Origin: Carallia brachiata
Lineage: Eukaryota > Streptophyta > Magnoliopsida > Malpighiales > Rhizophoraceae
Reading direction: 5' to 3'
Length of the DNA stretch: 64,000 nucleotides
Assembly: GCA_021464245.1 (NCBI GenBank)
Contig: JADCRB010000073.1
Span: 62,001-126,000 of the forward strand
The position numbers were made by a program, and so were the translations under genes. The notes under the pieces are model-generated. The model did not search any database, was not told the DNA's origin, and saw only the letters and a list, made by a program, of their open reading frames with translations. This document shows, in pieces, positions 1-13,015 of this stretch; within the stretch, counting starts at the first letter, position 1; each line of letters starts with the position of its first letter.

Positions 1-292
1 AATGAGTTGAATCATAATATTTTAATTTTACAAAACTTTTCAAATTAAAAATCAGTTATAAATTTTCTGTTAGTGAAATTAACGGAATCTTAAAATAGTG
101 TTTTAATTATCAAAATTAAAAATCAAAGTTTGAAACTATGCCACATTGAAATACATATTTACCCCAACCACGTGCATGTGCTTCGTGCGACTCCAATAGC
201 TAGAAGTAAACGATTGTCTTCGAATTAAAGAAATAATATCAAGAAAGCAATAGTTGTTGACCCAAAAAAAAAAAAAAGGAAGCAACATCTTG

Positions 293-478
293 TGATGTTG
301 TGTTTCTAGTATTAAGCTCCATCACCTTGGAGCGCTTGCCCAACTTGACAAGCTTCTAGCCGAGAAGTGGTACTGTGCGATGCCCATTGCTGCAAAAGTT
401 TGCCGTAGTTGAGTATTCAACCGCACCCACTTCCACGTTCATGAATGAACTACCTACAAATCCTATCACTAAAGGTAG
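293..478 (+). pseudogene. LRR relic of an RPS2-type resistance gene
   Basis: One frame reads LSSITLERLPNLTSF, a stop at about 357, then PRSGTVRCPLLQKFAVVEYS and a further stop near 480. This matches the pattern of the LRR exons downstream (leucine-rich strand, LPNLTSFYSG-type turn, then a '..FPSLEKV.V..C' strand), for example NLTNFYSS in the exon at 6310-7065. It has an internal stop and no clear splice borders, so I read it as a decayed LRR exon of the same gene or of a neighbouring copy. Short length makes the call moderate. Confidence 0.45.
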
Positions 479-2036
479 CTGAGCAAAGGTCAGCCTTTTA
501 TCTTGCTTTTTTCTCTCTTTTTTATTTTCTATTGACTAAATATGATGACTTGAATCTCATTTAGTCTAGCATGTAGAGCTTGTGGTGCGACATAATATTG
601 ATTTTCCTTAGGTATTTGTAATAAAAGTGGAGGGATCAGGCTTTAGGGTTTGTTGTACATATATATTGTTCTTTTCAATTGGGGCTTATAAGCTTTTATC
701 CCTTGCTGTCATCCTAAACTCTCGGTTGTACTCTTATTCGAGTTAGTGGATTTCCTCCTCTTTACATGTGATTTTTTTCTAATTCAAAGTTTTTTACGTA
801 AAATCTGTGTTTTGTTTTCTTTTCATTGTCTATCGTGCTATTTTTCATAATATCTATAGTATGTCTTTTCTACGGCATGTTGAAATGGCTGGAACTTTAA
901 ATATGAAATCTAATTTGAATTTGCCAAAATGAACATTAGTCCCTAGACTTCTATTCTTCTAATTTTTTCCTCAAGTTCTAAAATTCTTGATTTTGTTCCA
1001 AACATTCAGTTAAAATAGGGCAATTGCTGGAATTTAGATATTTTAGATGTGTAATTAAAAGTTTGGACCCTTTTTTTGAGGAAGTAATTAAAAGTTTGGA
1101 ACTAAATGAACAGTTTTGAAACTTAATAGCCAAATTCCAAAAACACATGTAACTTTAAGGACCATTGCATGTATTCTTTGCTTGTCATTCCATGTGGGCC
1201 CATGTTGACTCATTGAGAAAAGCATTCAACTAAGGTTTGGGTTAATTTGTGTATCGGTATCCCTTATCTCTTTGCGCATGATTATAGAGCCGCGCGGGAC
1301 GACACAGAGCTGCTGCGCGGCCTTATTATTGGTCTGTTTTCTATTTTCCTGTTTGGGCAGTTGTCCCCTGAATATAAGGGGATAAAATTAAAGAGAGGAG
1401 GCTGCGTGTCGAGCAACGCACGTTCTCCTAATTTTTTCGTGTCTTTTTATTGTATTTGGCACTGAAAAAGTAGAAATGAATGAATAAAGCAAATGGTCCG
1501 CACACCATCTAAACTGGTTTAGTATTCAATTAAGATTTGTGGTAACATTAAGTACATTTAAAATAATATTAAATATATTTAGCATCTAATTTTTTCTTTA
1601 GAAAAAAAAAAAAAAAAAGAATATGGATGAAATCTGACCATAAGGTCTAGCCATGTGATGGTTCCCTAATAAAAATTAACGTTAAGTGCCATAATGTGTG
1701 TGTTGGTGCTAATTTCCTGCTTCAAAATAAGCGTTTCGCACACCTGTGTCAGAACAAAGATACAATGCCCGCCCAGAATACTGTAAAGGAGCAAATCTGA
1801 GAGCTGGGAACTTGTAACTACGGCCACTAGCCACATAGCTAAATGCTGTGATTTTGTCTAAACAAGTTTTACTTTTAAACTTTCTGCAGTTCGTTTTTTG
1901 TTCTTTTATTTGGCCTATTCTATTTGATAAAAGCGAATGCCTTAATGATAAAAGACAAACCTTTCACTGTATCTAAAAAAATTTGTATATTTCACGGCTG
2001 CGTGTACTCACTGAGTAAAATTATTTGTCCACGCAG
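479..2036. other. non-coding stretch upstream of the LRR exons
   Basis: No NB-ARC, coiled-coil or TIR coding sequence is visible. A 72-codon open frame at 1247-1465 lies in an unusually GC-rich island (around 1288-1320) but resembles nothing I recognise and may be transposon-derived. There is an A-tract at about 1601-1618. The final bases before 2037 carry a plausible splice acceptor, so part of this stretch is probably an intron of the LRR gene whose 5' half lies outside the window. Confidence 0.4.
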
Positions 2037-5000
2037 ATTGTATTCTCCAACTTGAAAGAGCTCAAACTGTCTTCAATCAAAGTGGAGAACATATGGAATA
2101 GCCAACAAATAGATCAGTTTTCTTGTTTCCAACGTTTAACAACCTTGATTGTCAAGGATTGTGAGAATCTCAGATATCTATTTGCATCTTCTATGGTTGA
2201 ATATGTTAATCAAATTAAAAGGCTTGACATATGCAATTGCAAGTCCATGGAAGAAGTTGTACTCAGGCAAAATGTGAGCGATGAAGAAAGTTGGAGTAAG
2301 ATTCTGTTCCCTAAAGTGGAAGTCTTGAAGCTTGAGGGTCTGCCAAAACTCACGGCATTCTGCACCTGTAGCTTATTTGAGTGCCCTGTCTTGAACGAGA
2401 TGCAAATAGACAACTGCCCTCAACTTAAGTCACTTGTTGCCGATCCTGCAAGTGTAGATGGGGCACCCGGGAGCCAAATTGACAAGTGCGACCCACCTCT
2501 CTTTGATGACAAGGTGAATTTTGTTTTTTTCCTCTCTCTGTTCTTTCCGCCATCTACTATGTCATACCTTGCTTAATGCTTTGATCCTTGCTCTCAATAC
2601 TTGGGAGAGAGGGACAGAAAAATAAAGAGAAAATAGTTAATGCTAAAAAATGTCTCAAAAGGGAGGAAAAGAATACTTTTGATTTCCATTTTCCTCTATG
2701 TCTTCATTTTAAGAAGAAAATTATCAATCCTTCTGTTATGACTCTATTGTCCATAATGATTCTCCCGTACATATAGAATTTTTATTACAAGGATAAAATT
2801 GATATTCTGATACGTATTATTTTCTTTAACTTAATTATCTTTCTGCAAAAGAGGGTACAAAATTTGTCTCAATTCCAATTTTCCTCTCTCTTATTTTGCT
2901 CGCTCTCTTCCGCTTTCCTCTCTTCTTGCTTTGTTATCTAAACATTGTAAGAGATTTTAAGGTTTAACTATACAAAAATAAAGGAACAAATAAATAAAAG
3001 AAGAAGATTTTATGTTTTACTTGTCCTGCAGTAATATCTCATTCTGCTTTTCTCTGTCTAGATGTTGCTTAGCTTCTCGGAAAGGAATAAATTTTTATTA
3101 ACTAATGATTCTAATTTTTTCCCTAAACACTGTAAATTTGAAACAATTGGTGTAGGTAGCATTCCCCGCCGTGGAGAAACTGATTGTTCGCAACATGTAC
3201 TGGTTGAAGACTTTATGGCACAATGAGCTCCACGAAGATTCCTTTTGCAAACTAAAAATTTTAAAGGTAGAACAGACTGAAGCACTCTCGAAAGTGTTTC
3301 CATCCTATATGCTTGTAACAAGATTGCAGAATCTTGAGGAACTTTTTATAGGAGATTGCGAATCATTAGAAGAGGTGTTTGACACCCAAGGGCTAATGAT
3401 CAGCGAAATACGCGCTGAGGCTTCAGCTACCTCTCAGACTTGTTTGGAAACTTTGAAAATATGGAATCTTCCCAATTTGAAGCATGTGTGGAATAAGGAT
3501 CCCCGAGAACTTCTATCCTTTCAAAACCTCTACCATGTGGCTATTGTGGAATGCCCAAATCTGAGAAGTGTCTTCCCATCATCTATAGCCAGAGGTCTTC
3601 TGCAACTTGAAATCCTTGCCATTGATGGATGCGGAATTGAGGAAATCGTTGACAAGGAGAAAGCTGAGGAAACAACAACACCCACTTTTAAATTTCCTAA
3701 ATTAAGGATTCTGTGGCTATTGAGACTGCCAGAATTGAAGAGATTCTATCCAGGAAAGCATACTTCAGAATGGCCAGACTTGAAAAATTTAAACATCTAT
3801 CATTGTGACAAAATGCATACTCTAGAATTTCAGAGATTCCAACAAGAAGACGAAGGATTAGACGAGATTCAAGTTGAGCGGTCGCTTCTCTCGTTTCAAG
3901 AGGTGTGTCCCTCAGCTCTCTTGATTACAAAATTGTGCAATTCTTCATTGGATAAATTTCTTTTTTTATTTTTTTAAAGAAATTCACGGGAGAAACTCAA
4001 ATCAATATCATCAACTAATATTACCTGCTATTAGATGTTATACTTATACTAGGAATAGTCCCGGCCGTACTATGCACATTTTTTTAGATAAATTATCTTT
4101 TGGGTCCAAATGCATCAAGTTACAATCTTCCATGTTATAGTTATTGTTTTCTCTTTTCACCTTTATTTTATTGCCATGATTTCATTATTGTTGTGGTTTG
4201 ATAACGTTATATTTGATCAACTAATTAACATGTATTTATGGATCTTTTGTTCACTTATTTCTTTAATTATGGCCAGGAAATCCACAAAATTAAGGACCTC
4301 TAACATTGGCCATAATTTTATACAATATGTATATTGTAATATAAATAAATATCTTTATTCTTCTACTTAGGGTCTGTTTGTTTGCTGACGAAAATGAAAT
4401 TCTGGAATATCATTTGCTGAGAACAATGAAATTCTAGAATTTTATTTTCAATTATGGTGTTTGATTGTAGTGTTGAAAATATAATTCTGTATTTAGTGAA
4501 ATTCTGTAAAATGAAATACTTCATTATTATTTTATTACTTTTAACTGTATAAACAGTGAAAATATTATTATTTTATTACTTTTCACTATATAAATAGTAT
4601 TAACACAATGCAAACACAGTGTCTCCGTTGCTTTACCTGTTGTTTTACCCCCATCCCCCAACATTTACCCTCCAGGAAAACGACGTCCCCTTATTTTGAG
4701 GGGATGTCAATTTCCCCAAGATCTGAAGTAAATTTTGAGTTGACTGGTACATAGTTTTCTGTTGACTGCTACCCCAAACATTGAAAAATGGGATATGATT
4801 TTCCTGGAATTGAATGTCCGCTCAAACAAACACACTAATTTGAAATAATTTACGTTAATTTTAATCTTTTTTTTTTTGTTTTTTGTTTCAAAGAATTAAA
4901 GATTTTCCTTTTTAACCTCATCAGAAAATCAAAGAGCGTGTTTTTTTTTTTTTTTGAAAACATCAAAAGACGTGTTAAAGTTAACGAAATTGAATTTAAG

Positions 5001-8000
5001 TGGTGAGCTAAATTTGAAATTGTGGTTACTATGAGTTGCTAGCATCTAGCTTTAATGTAATATCAGATTAAAGACGAAAAATACTAAATGAAATAATTAT
5101 GAAAATTATTCTAATTAAATAAACAATGAGAAGAGAAAGGAATTGCTTACAAACTACTCTAATTTACGTACTCTTATCAATATCATCAGCTAATATTACC
5201 TACTCTTAGCTGTTATATGTTTTTCAAAAAAAAAAAAAAGGAAAAAAAAAACCCAAATAAGCTCAGACAATCTATATGTCTATATTTATACTAGGAATAG
5301 ACATTCGGTGCATGTAAGATTTCCATTGTGAAAAATCTGGCTCCAATTTCCTTTTGTGTAATTGAGTTTCAGGTTATTCCCCATTTGGAGCTATTAGCAT
5401 TAACTTGCAAGGAGGCAACAATGATATGGGAACACCAATTTCTGGATAAACTCTTTCACAATCTCCAATCCCTTGGACTGCAATGCTTCCATGATAAATC
5501 AACAGTCCTTCCATCTGGTCTCCTTGAACGATTCCCTAATATAGGAACACTCTTTCTGCGATGTGATAAGAGGAGAGAGTTGTTTCCATTTGGACTTATC
5601 GGAGAGGGTGAGCATGCAAGGCCTATCCCTCGAATAAAAGATTTGAAAATATATGATTTTCCCAATGCGAGGGATTCAAGGGACCAAGATTCCCAGATAG
5701 TTCAACTTCTTCAAAATCTTGGCACCCTACAACTATCCTCGTGTAATGGTTTAACCAATTTGGCACCATTATCTGCATCCTTCCAAAGCATTACATCCTT
5801 GGAGATATTCAAGTGCCAAGCCTTGGTTCACTTATTTACATTGTCTACGGTAGAAGCTCTTGTGCAACTTAGGAGGATGACAATACAGAATTGTGATATT
5901 GTGACAGAAATTATTACAAGCACCAGTTATGATACCAAACATGAGATTGTCTACCACAAGTTAGAAAGTCTGGAACTTCGTCGTTTACCAAGCCTCACTA
6001 GTTTTTATTCTGGGGAACATAGCTTTCAATTCCCATATCTAACAGAAGCAATTGTGAGTCAATGCCCCAAGATGGAGATTTTCTCAAAAGGAGTCTTAAG
6101 GACACCAAAGCTACAGAGTGTAAAACTCACACAACAAAAGGACAAAGAGCAATGGAAGGGCAATCTCAATGCAACCATTCAACATTTGTACAAAAAAATG
6201 GTATGTATTGATTGATTAATGGCCACAACTCCTAAAATTTGAAATTTTATTTGGGAATTTATGTTAATATAGTTGTTGTTTAACTATTGCAATGATTTGG
6301 ATTTGGAAGGTTGGATTCCATGGACTACAAGATTTGAGGCTTATCAATTTTCCCAACTTAAAAGAAGCATGGCACAATGAATTTCCAGCAGAATGCTTTT
6401 ACTATTTAAGATCACTAGTGGTGGAAAATTGTGCATCATTCTCAAATGCAGTACCTTCTAGCCTTTTATCATTCTTGAACAGGTTGAAAAAGCTGGATGT
6501 CATAAACTGTGACTCATTAGAGGAAGTGTTTTGTCTAGAAGGGCTAGGTGCTAATCCAGAGCATCTTGTTCTATCCAAGTTAAATGAATTCTTGTTAAGC
6601 GATTTGCCCAGGTTGAGGCACATCTGGAATGAGGCTTTTTGTGGTATTTTGGGCTTCAAGAATCTTAAATTGCTCAAAGTTCATAACTGTAGCAGCTTGA
6701 AATATATATTCACTCCAACCATGGCTTTGAGCCTTGTGCAAATTCAAGTACTGGAAGTGAAAAATTGCACCTCTGTGGAAGAAATCATCACAAGTGGAGA
6801 GCAGGAAGCAGCAGTAAATACCATGTTCTCTCAACTTAATTCCCTTGTTCTTGAGTCTTTGCCTAATTTGACAAATTTCTACTCATCAACTAATGTTCTT
6901 GAACTTCAATCCTTGGAAAAAGTTACGGTAGTTGACTGCGCAAGGATAGAGCTATTTGGTTCCACAATTCTTCGAGCACAAGAGCCTAATGTTGTTGTTA
7001 CAAATGAAGGAAGGCTTGACCAGGAAAGGTTCAGTACTCCTACTGTTTTCCTTTTTGGTGCCAAGGTTAGTTTTTGATGATCCTTTCTCAAATTGTATGC
7101 ATATATATATATATATATATATATGTGATCAAAAGCAAATGTGCATGCACACAATTGTATTGCAAACCTATGTGGACTGAATGATGGTACTAAACTGGGA
7201 AGTATTTAATGATACACTTGGAGCTTGATTTGAATTCATTGATGCTTGATTCTTTTTAATACAGAGCCATCGTGATATATTAATAGAAAATATCAGCTGG
7301 ATGTTTCATTTTTTGGAGCTGTATTTGGACTAAAGATATTTGGATCTCATGTCTTTGTTATAAAATTAACCAAAATGCCTAATCACGAAAACATTCTTTC
7401 AAAGAATATTGTAGAAATAATACAACACGTCTTCATTTAGTCTAGGAAGCTAGAGCTCACCCATTCCAGATTAAACATTCCATGATGAAGTCTTATTGTT
7501 TTGCTTTTTTCTTTTCTTTATGTTTTCACAGATGCATCAACAATACTTGTCAATTTGGCTCCAGTAATTGCAATTGTCTAATAGTTTGCAAATTTGGCAG
7601 GCTATTCAACGTATGGTTATTGATCCTCCAGTACTTGTGAAAATAACTTTTCTAATGTTTAATTCCCTGCTTGGTTTATTCCCAGGTTACATGCAGAAAC
7701 TTAAAAGAACTGAAGGTGGAATGTAACAATAACACGAAGGACATGTTGCATGGAAAACTTCCAACAGAGTACTATGCTAAAATAGAGGCTCTTGAGCTGA
7801 CAAATTTTCCCCGTGAGGAGACACTTTTTCCTTCTGATATCCTTCTAAGATTACCTTCTCTAGAAAAGCTTGTAGTGAATGACGCTGATTTTGGAGAGCT
7901 ATTCCTAGAGCAAAGAATTGTTGACAAGAAAAATAGTGATGAGCAAGTCACTAATTTGAGACAGCTAAAGCTTTCAAAGCTTCCAAAAGTTAGTCAATTG

Positions 8001-8789
8001 TTCCATAATCACTCCATACCGGCCTTGGTGATTCAAAATCTAGAAACGCTTGAAGTAATAGAATGTGTTGGATTGAAGATTTTGATGCCATCGTCACTGT
8101 CTTTCCAAAATCTGACAACCCTGGAAGTGTCAAAATGTCATGGATTAACAAATTTGATGACTTCCTCAACTGCCAGAAGCTTGGAGAAACTCACAAGAAT
8201 GAGCATAACTGAATGTGACATGCTGGAAGAAATAGTGGCCAGTGAAGAAATGAAGGAGAAGATGAGATTGCTTTCAGTCAACTAAAGCATTTGGGGCTTC
8301 ATTGTTTGCCAAATCTTGTGGATTTCTACTCTGGAAATCACACGTTTAATTTCCCATCTTTGGAAGAGGTAGTTTTGAGAGAATGCTCCAAGATGAAATT
8401 TTTCTCAGAAGGAGCCCTATTCACTCCGCAGTTAACGGAAGTTCAAATAGCACTGGATGAAGATCAATGGCATTGGGAAGGAAGTCTGAATGCAACCGTA
8501 CAGCAATTGTTTTCAGAAATGGTATTTGTTTTTTTTTTTTTTTTTTGAACATAGGTTGGAACTTAATTTCTTGTTGAACAAATGCTATAAAATGATTTCT
8601 TAGCAGGCATATCTACATTGCGATAACTTACAAGATTAGTGGGTCAACAAATTAAAATATGCAAAGTTTTAGACCATACGGTTAAAACAAATGATGTCAT
8701 TAGTTCAGTTTTTTTCCCATCTTCTTGCTGAACTTGACTTGGCTGCCTAATATTCATTGCAGGGTGTTGGAAATGCATTAGGGCACTGA
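2037..8789 (+). CDS. LRR half of a CC-NBS-LRR (RPS2/At4g27190-like) disease resistance protein, 5' end not in window, one frameshift
   Basis: Six exons: 2037-2513, 3156-3902, 5373-6200, 6310-7065, 7686-8521 and 8763-8789, all joined in phase 0 with GT/AG borders; together about 1,220 residues. The protein is a run of irregular LRRs typical of RPS2/At4g27190-type NLRs: NLKELKLSSIKVENIW, FQNLYHVAIVECPNLRSVF, LRRLPSLTSFYSGEHSFQFP, LNATIQHLYKKM. The last exon adds only GVGNALGH and a stop. Such LRRs sense effectors or guard host proteins in the cytoplasm; specificity cannot be read here. The NB-ARC and coiled-coil parts are not within the 2 kb upstream, so this is either the 3' half of a gene entering from the left or a headless copy. 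The fifth exon is 836 nt, one short of a multiple of three: near 8256 the frame ...SEEMKE must shift to continue as DEIAFSQLKHLGL; as read it stops at 8285. Donor and acceptor choices are by eye. Confidence 0.8.
4368..4837. mobile_element. hAT-like MITE in an LRR intron
   Basis: The left end begins TAGGGTCTGTTTGTTTGC and the right end, read on the other strand, begins TAGTGTGTTTGTTTGAGC; similarity continues inward for about 45 bases (AAATTCTGGAAT against CAATTCCAGGAA). Length is about 470 bp and there is no coding sequence. TAGGG-type ends fit hAT elements. I could not find a clean 8-bp target duplication, so the exact borders are uncertain. Confidence 0.5.
4928..4976. repeat. T-tract micro-insertion with flanking direct repeats
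   Basis: Near-identical 15-mers at 4928-4942 (ATCAAAGAGCGTGTT) and 4962-4976 (ATCAAAAGACGTGTT) flank a run of T followed by GAAAAC. This has the layout of a severely 5'-truncated poly(A) retro-insertion on the minus strand. Confidence 0.45.
7101..7124. repeat. (AT)12 microsatellite
   Basis: Twelve perfect AT units lie in the intron just after the exon ending at 7065. Likely length-polymorphic. Confidence 0.9.
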
Positions 8790-10513
8790 TATTGGTGCAA
8801 AAAATGATGGATACAAAAACTCAATTTCTCAGCGGAAGCAAATTGGTCTGAGGTATTTTGTAGTTTCCACTTACATTAATTCATTCTAGTCATTGATTTG
8901 CATGCTCATTTCATGGTGCTTGTTAATTGTATTTATATTATGGGAAAAATTTTATGGCTAAATAATTTTTTTTTATTCTCTTCACACGAAATTTTTTTTG
9001 TGTAATTAAGAGCGTATTTTGTGCAACCAAATCGATAAAAAGTAATTCAAAAAATATTATTATTTTTTCGTTGCATATTTTTTTTTTTTAGTTGCACAAA
9101 AAATACTTGTAGTTGTATAAAAAAAAAATATGTAAACATAATAAAAAAAATTATTTGACCATGGATCCCAATAATATATATATTGGTTGGCCGGACCGGA
9201 TACATGAGAAATAAAGAAATTGTGGCTCCAAACACTCATTCGAAAAAAAAAAAAAAAAACCCTCAAAATTGTGTTCGCCTCTTCTCTTCCAAATTATCGA
9301 TTTTTGTAGGCTCAAAACCTAGCCGCTCAAAATTGCGTTCTTTCTACAAAAAGCCACGATGCTAGCCTTGACTGCATTTCCACAAATTCCAGTAGCCGCT
9401 ATTATCTCCCAAAGCAACCCGAATTACGTCGCTTCTCTGCCGTCCATGCTCCACTAGCCAGGGCGTTCATGTGTCTAGTTCCCTCTTTTCATTTCGTTAT
9501 TATTATTATTATTTTTTGCCGTTTTCCCTTTTGTTCTGCAATTCAATTTCTATGGTTTTTTTTTCCCTTTCCTTATTGCTTCCTTGCCGCCAATTCTATC
9601 CCACCCTCTCTCAATTTTTATTTTTTTTTTGTAAATTATTGTATTGTTTATGAATAGATTGAATTAAGTTCAAATGCATACTAAATAAGTGTTTATTAAT
9701 TTATTTTTTTAGTAAGTAAAATTAACTTATAATTTAATATCATTCAAATATTATTTTAAATTTTTTTATTCAAATATACCCTACTTATTTTGGTGTAAGA
9801 TTATAAACAAGTTACATTTATTTGAAAAATATAGTTAAAATAGAAATCTCTCATTGATTAAACTTGCAGGAAGTTTTCTTTGTCCCCATTTGGACCAAGG
9901 CAGGGAGGCCTTCAACAGCTTTAATCTTGGTCTCTTGGCTTGTTCTTTATACTATTATTGCAATCATGTAGAGACAGAAAGGCAATTTAGGAGGGGCCAA
10001 ATGGGTTTTATGGTTAAGCGACAGAAGTTAGATACAGATGCATAGGCCATATCCAAAACTAGGGCGTCATCCATTTTAATTGGTGTTTCTTTATTGCTCT
10101 TGGTTGTCACCATTCTTATCGCACCTAGGGACCATGGCATGCAGTTGCCTTTTCAGGTTTAAAAATTAGCCACCTATAGGGCTCTGGTTAGTCATGGATT
10201 TCTTCAGTGGATGGATTTAAAAGCTATTAATAGATTTGTGTTTGCGGCTTTTGTTCAATGTAACATACTTTTTAACAATCTTACAAACCAAATAATGTGA
10301 CTACAAGAGAGTACAATGTGCTTAGAAATAGGAAATAGACTTGCCAAAGCTTATGGGTTTTGGTCTTTACAGAATCAGAGGCGATTAGCAGGATTTTGTT
10401 CAGAGATATCAGTTGAAGGTAAATTAGTTTTACATGGTAACAGTTTAAGACTGAAAATCTGATTTCAGAGTATGACCGGTACACTATTCTGATAATCAGG
10501 CTATTTTGATAAT
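8790..10513. other. intergenic, no gene
   Basis: Holds several A- and T-tracts (9077-9090, 9121-9129, 9242-9259, 9622-9632). The block at 9270-9470 looks like a gene beginning: a leader with two near-copies of CTCAAAATTG(T/C)GTTC and an ATG at 9358 that opens MLALTAFPQIPVAAIISQ, but it stops after about 32 codons and nothing follows. I see no supported gene. Confidence 0.4.
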
Positions 10514-10685
10514 CAGGCAGCGTGGGAAATTTTCACACCCTTTCTGCACAGGATTGACAATAGTGAGATGAATCCTATTCCATACCAACCTGGCAGAAGA
10601 GGTCCTGCAAAAGCAGATGAACTACTGGCAAAAGTCAGTTACTTTCAAATGCACGGCTATATTTGGATCCCTCCCACATTGTAAA
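10514..10685 (+). pseudogene. G6PD: C-terminal fragment of cytosolic glucose-6-phosphate dehydrogenase
   Basis: A 56-codon open frame ends in a stop at 10683-10685 and reads [18 protein letters not shown], then [17 protein letters not shown] and finally [11 protein letters not shown]. This is the conserved carboxyl end of plant cytosolic glucose-6-phosphate dehydrogenase, the NADP-reducing first step of the oxidative pentose phosphate pathway. The part just before it (the arginine-aspartate-glutamate-leucine stretch and everything N-terminal) is absent: upstream sequence has stops in this frame and no other G6PDH motif within several kilobases. It is therefore a dispersed gene fragment, probably carried in by a transposon or left by a partial duplication. 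The fragment itself is free of stops, so the event may be fairly young. Confidence 0.75.
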
Positions 10686-13015
10686 AGTGTTTGCGTCCTC
10701 TCATGTACAATTGGCTTTCACGGAGTCCATATGTAATGCATCATAATATATAGGTTTGGCATCCTGCGTCAGTCATAATTCTTTGATTAATGGAGTGTTT
10801 GAGAGAATACAATGCCAAAGACTTGGATTGTTTAGTGATATTATTGTTGCTGAGCCCACATGATCGCACGTGAGTGGTAGCTAGGTGATTCGGCTTGAGT
10901 CTTTGGGCACTGAAACTGCTGTACTGGAGCCCTATGATTCCCATCATTGGGCTTGTTTAGTGATATTGTATTCTCATAAATGGCCTTTAAGTTTGCACAG
11001 ATGCCTCTGCATTTGTTTGCTAGACTCATAGATCACTTGCTGTTCCTTAGGTTTGTGTTTGTGTTTGTTTGGAGATCTTCCTCTAGACGTGATTTTCCGC
11101 TTCCATTTTCCAGTTTTATCCATATCATGAACTTTCTATGAAACGTCTTCATGGATATAGTATCTGACCAAGACTTCCTCAACATTTACGGACTCAGAAT
11201 CTATGCCCAGAGAAACATAGGTCTGAAAATGATTGCTTCGTGGAGCAAGTAACTAAAGCATACTTCCCGGTAGCTCCATCTTCTATGTCCTACCCGGAAA
11301 ATCAAGTAAAAGTTAATAGGCAAAGCACCCATTTGTCGGCATGCTAGTGCCCCCAACTATGTCCAATAAATGGGAACAATTGGATCCACACGGCATATTT
11401 TTACTTTAGTAACCATACTAACATTTTCCCCAAAAAAGAAAGAAAAAAAAAATTCGATACCGCAAAATGCAATAAATAACAGGTAACCATCTGGTGGTAA
11501 GATGTTCTGCTGGCAACCGATCAGAAAATTTCATCATTAAAAAAATAAAGGATGCTCGAAATCATGCACGAAGTAGTGTCCTAAGGGAATATAAAAATAA
11601 TTTTTTTAAAACTAAAACTTAGATTAAAATAAATGTTATTTTAAATTATAAAGTGTCGATATTAAGAGAAACCAAAAAAAAAAACCAAACTTATTATTAT
11701 TTAAATTTTCTCAATATATTTTCGATGATGCACTGCACGCAACGCACCTAACATTTCTAAAAAAGATACTGTTACATAACCACACGAATGAGTAACGGAA
11801 GATGCATGATTATCAAAGTCCATCCAGTTTGATTATGGACTAGGCCGAAAAACGGGAACACACAGTTGCGTTTGGGCCCACATTAGGAAAACTGTTGGTA
11901 TCCAACAGTTAACGAACGCCAAATAGAGAGCGTATTATGGTGTAAGTTATATTTGGTATTGAGGTGAAAAGCGTATTATGGTGTAATAACTGTATTTTGA
12001 ACTAAAAGTGATTTCTTTAATATTTGATAATTTTTTATAAATAAATTTTACAAACATAATAATTTTAAAAATTATGATTTTACAAAAATACTTTAAACAT
12101 ACTTTTAGAGAACGTGACAAAATCTAATGACTATATAACAAAAATTATTAAATATTTAAAATTTAAATTTTTTTACAATGTTTACATATTTATTATCAAA
12201 CAAACTATAATTTTAATTAACAATACTTTTAATCACAATATTTTATTTACAACACTTTAATTTACAATACTTCATACTTGTAAACGTTGGAATCTCATCC
12301 TTACCGCCGTCAGATTTTAACCAGCTGGGCAAAACGGGGTGCCACAGAAGCCAGATCTGACGGATAATACGAAGGCTGCGCATCTTACAATCGAAAATCG
12401 GACACTCGAGATCTGCAGCTTCTGCAAATGGCAATGTTAGGGCCACCGAACTGCGAGCTACTTTCGCTTTGGTCTTATCGTCCGCAAAAGCTGTCTGTTT
12501 TTTTACTTTTGACAATGCTACGTGCCAGTATTTTAACTCGACTGCCTAAAGATAAAAGTTATGAAATTTTTTTACAAAATTTTATAAATGGTGATTTTAA
12601 AATAATATTAAATTTAGATATAATTTAATTTTAAAAATTAAAATAAAATTATAAAAAAATTTTGCTACATCAAAATAATCAATTTCAATTTGTGAAAAAT
12701 ACAAAACGACAATCATATTCTATATCACTATTATATTTTAATAGTGCTAAATTTTTTTATTTTTTATTAATTAATATTTAATTATTTATTAATTTTAATT
12801 TTTAAAATTTAATTATATTATTTTAATATTATTTTAATTCCACTGAAAGAATCGCATTATGTATTTATTTATTTATTTACTTATTTGATTTGTCCTTCGA
12901 TACCCACAACTTTTTCCATGCGAATATAAACACGCCAAGTCTCTTACACTTTCGCTTGCTTAGTTTTCTCCGCCCGTCTTTCTTTCAATCTCACGAGTTC
13001 GTATTTCTCTCTACC
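10686..13015. other. intergenic with AT-rich transposon debris and the ACP promoter
   Basis: No supported gene. The block at about 11940-12275 is AT-rich with partly inverted ends (TTTGATAAT near both sides) and looks like a small non-autonomous transposon. A less AT-rich block follows at 12280-12520. The last 100 bases before 13016 are the ACP promoter and leader. Confidence 0.4.
12925..12931 (+). promoter_or_regulatory. candidate TATA box of the acyl carrier protein gene
   Basis: TATAAAC lies 91 bases before the ACP start codon, followed by a pyrimidine-rich leader. Position and sequence fit a plant core promoter; no transcript data support it. Confidence 0.5.

Noticed and set aside
1247..1465. 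72-codon open frame in a GC-rich island
   Set aside because: No recognisable domain, no splice or promoter context; could be transposon sequence, but I could not support it.
9358..9456. Short frame MLALTAFPQIPVAAIISQ like a transit peptide start
   Set aside because: Stops after about 32 codons with no downstream coding sequence; may be a gene remnant or chance.
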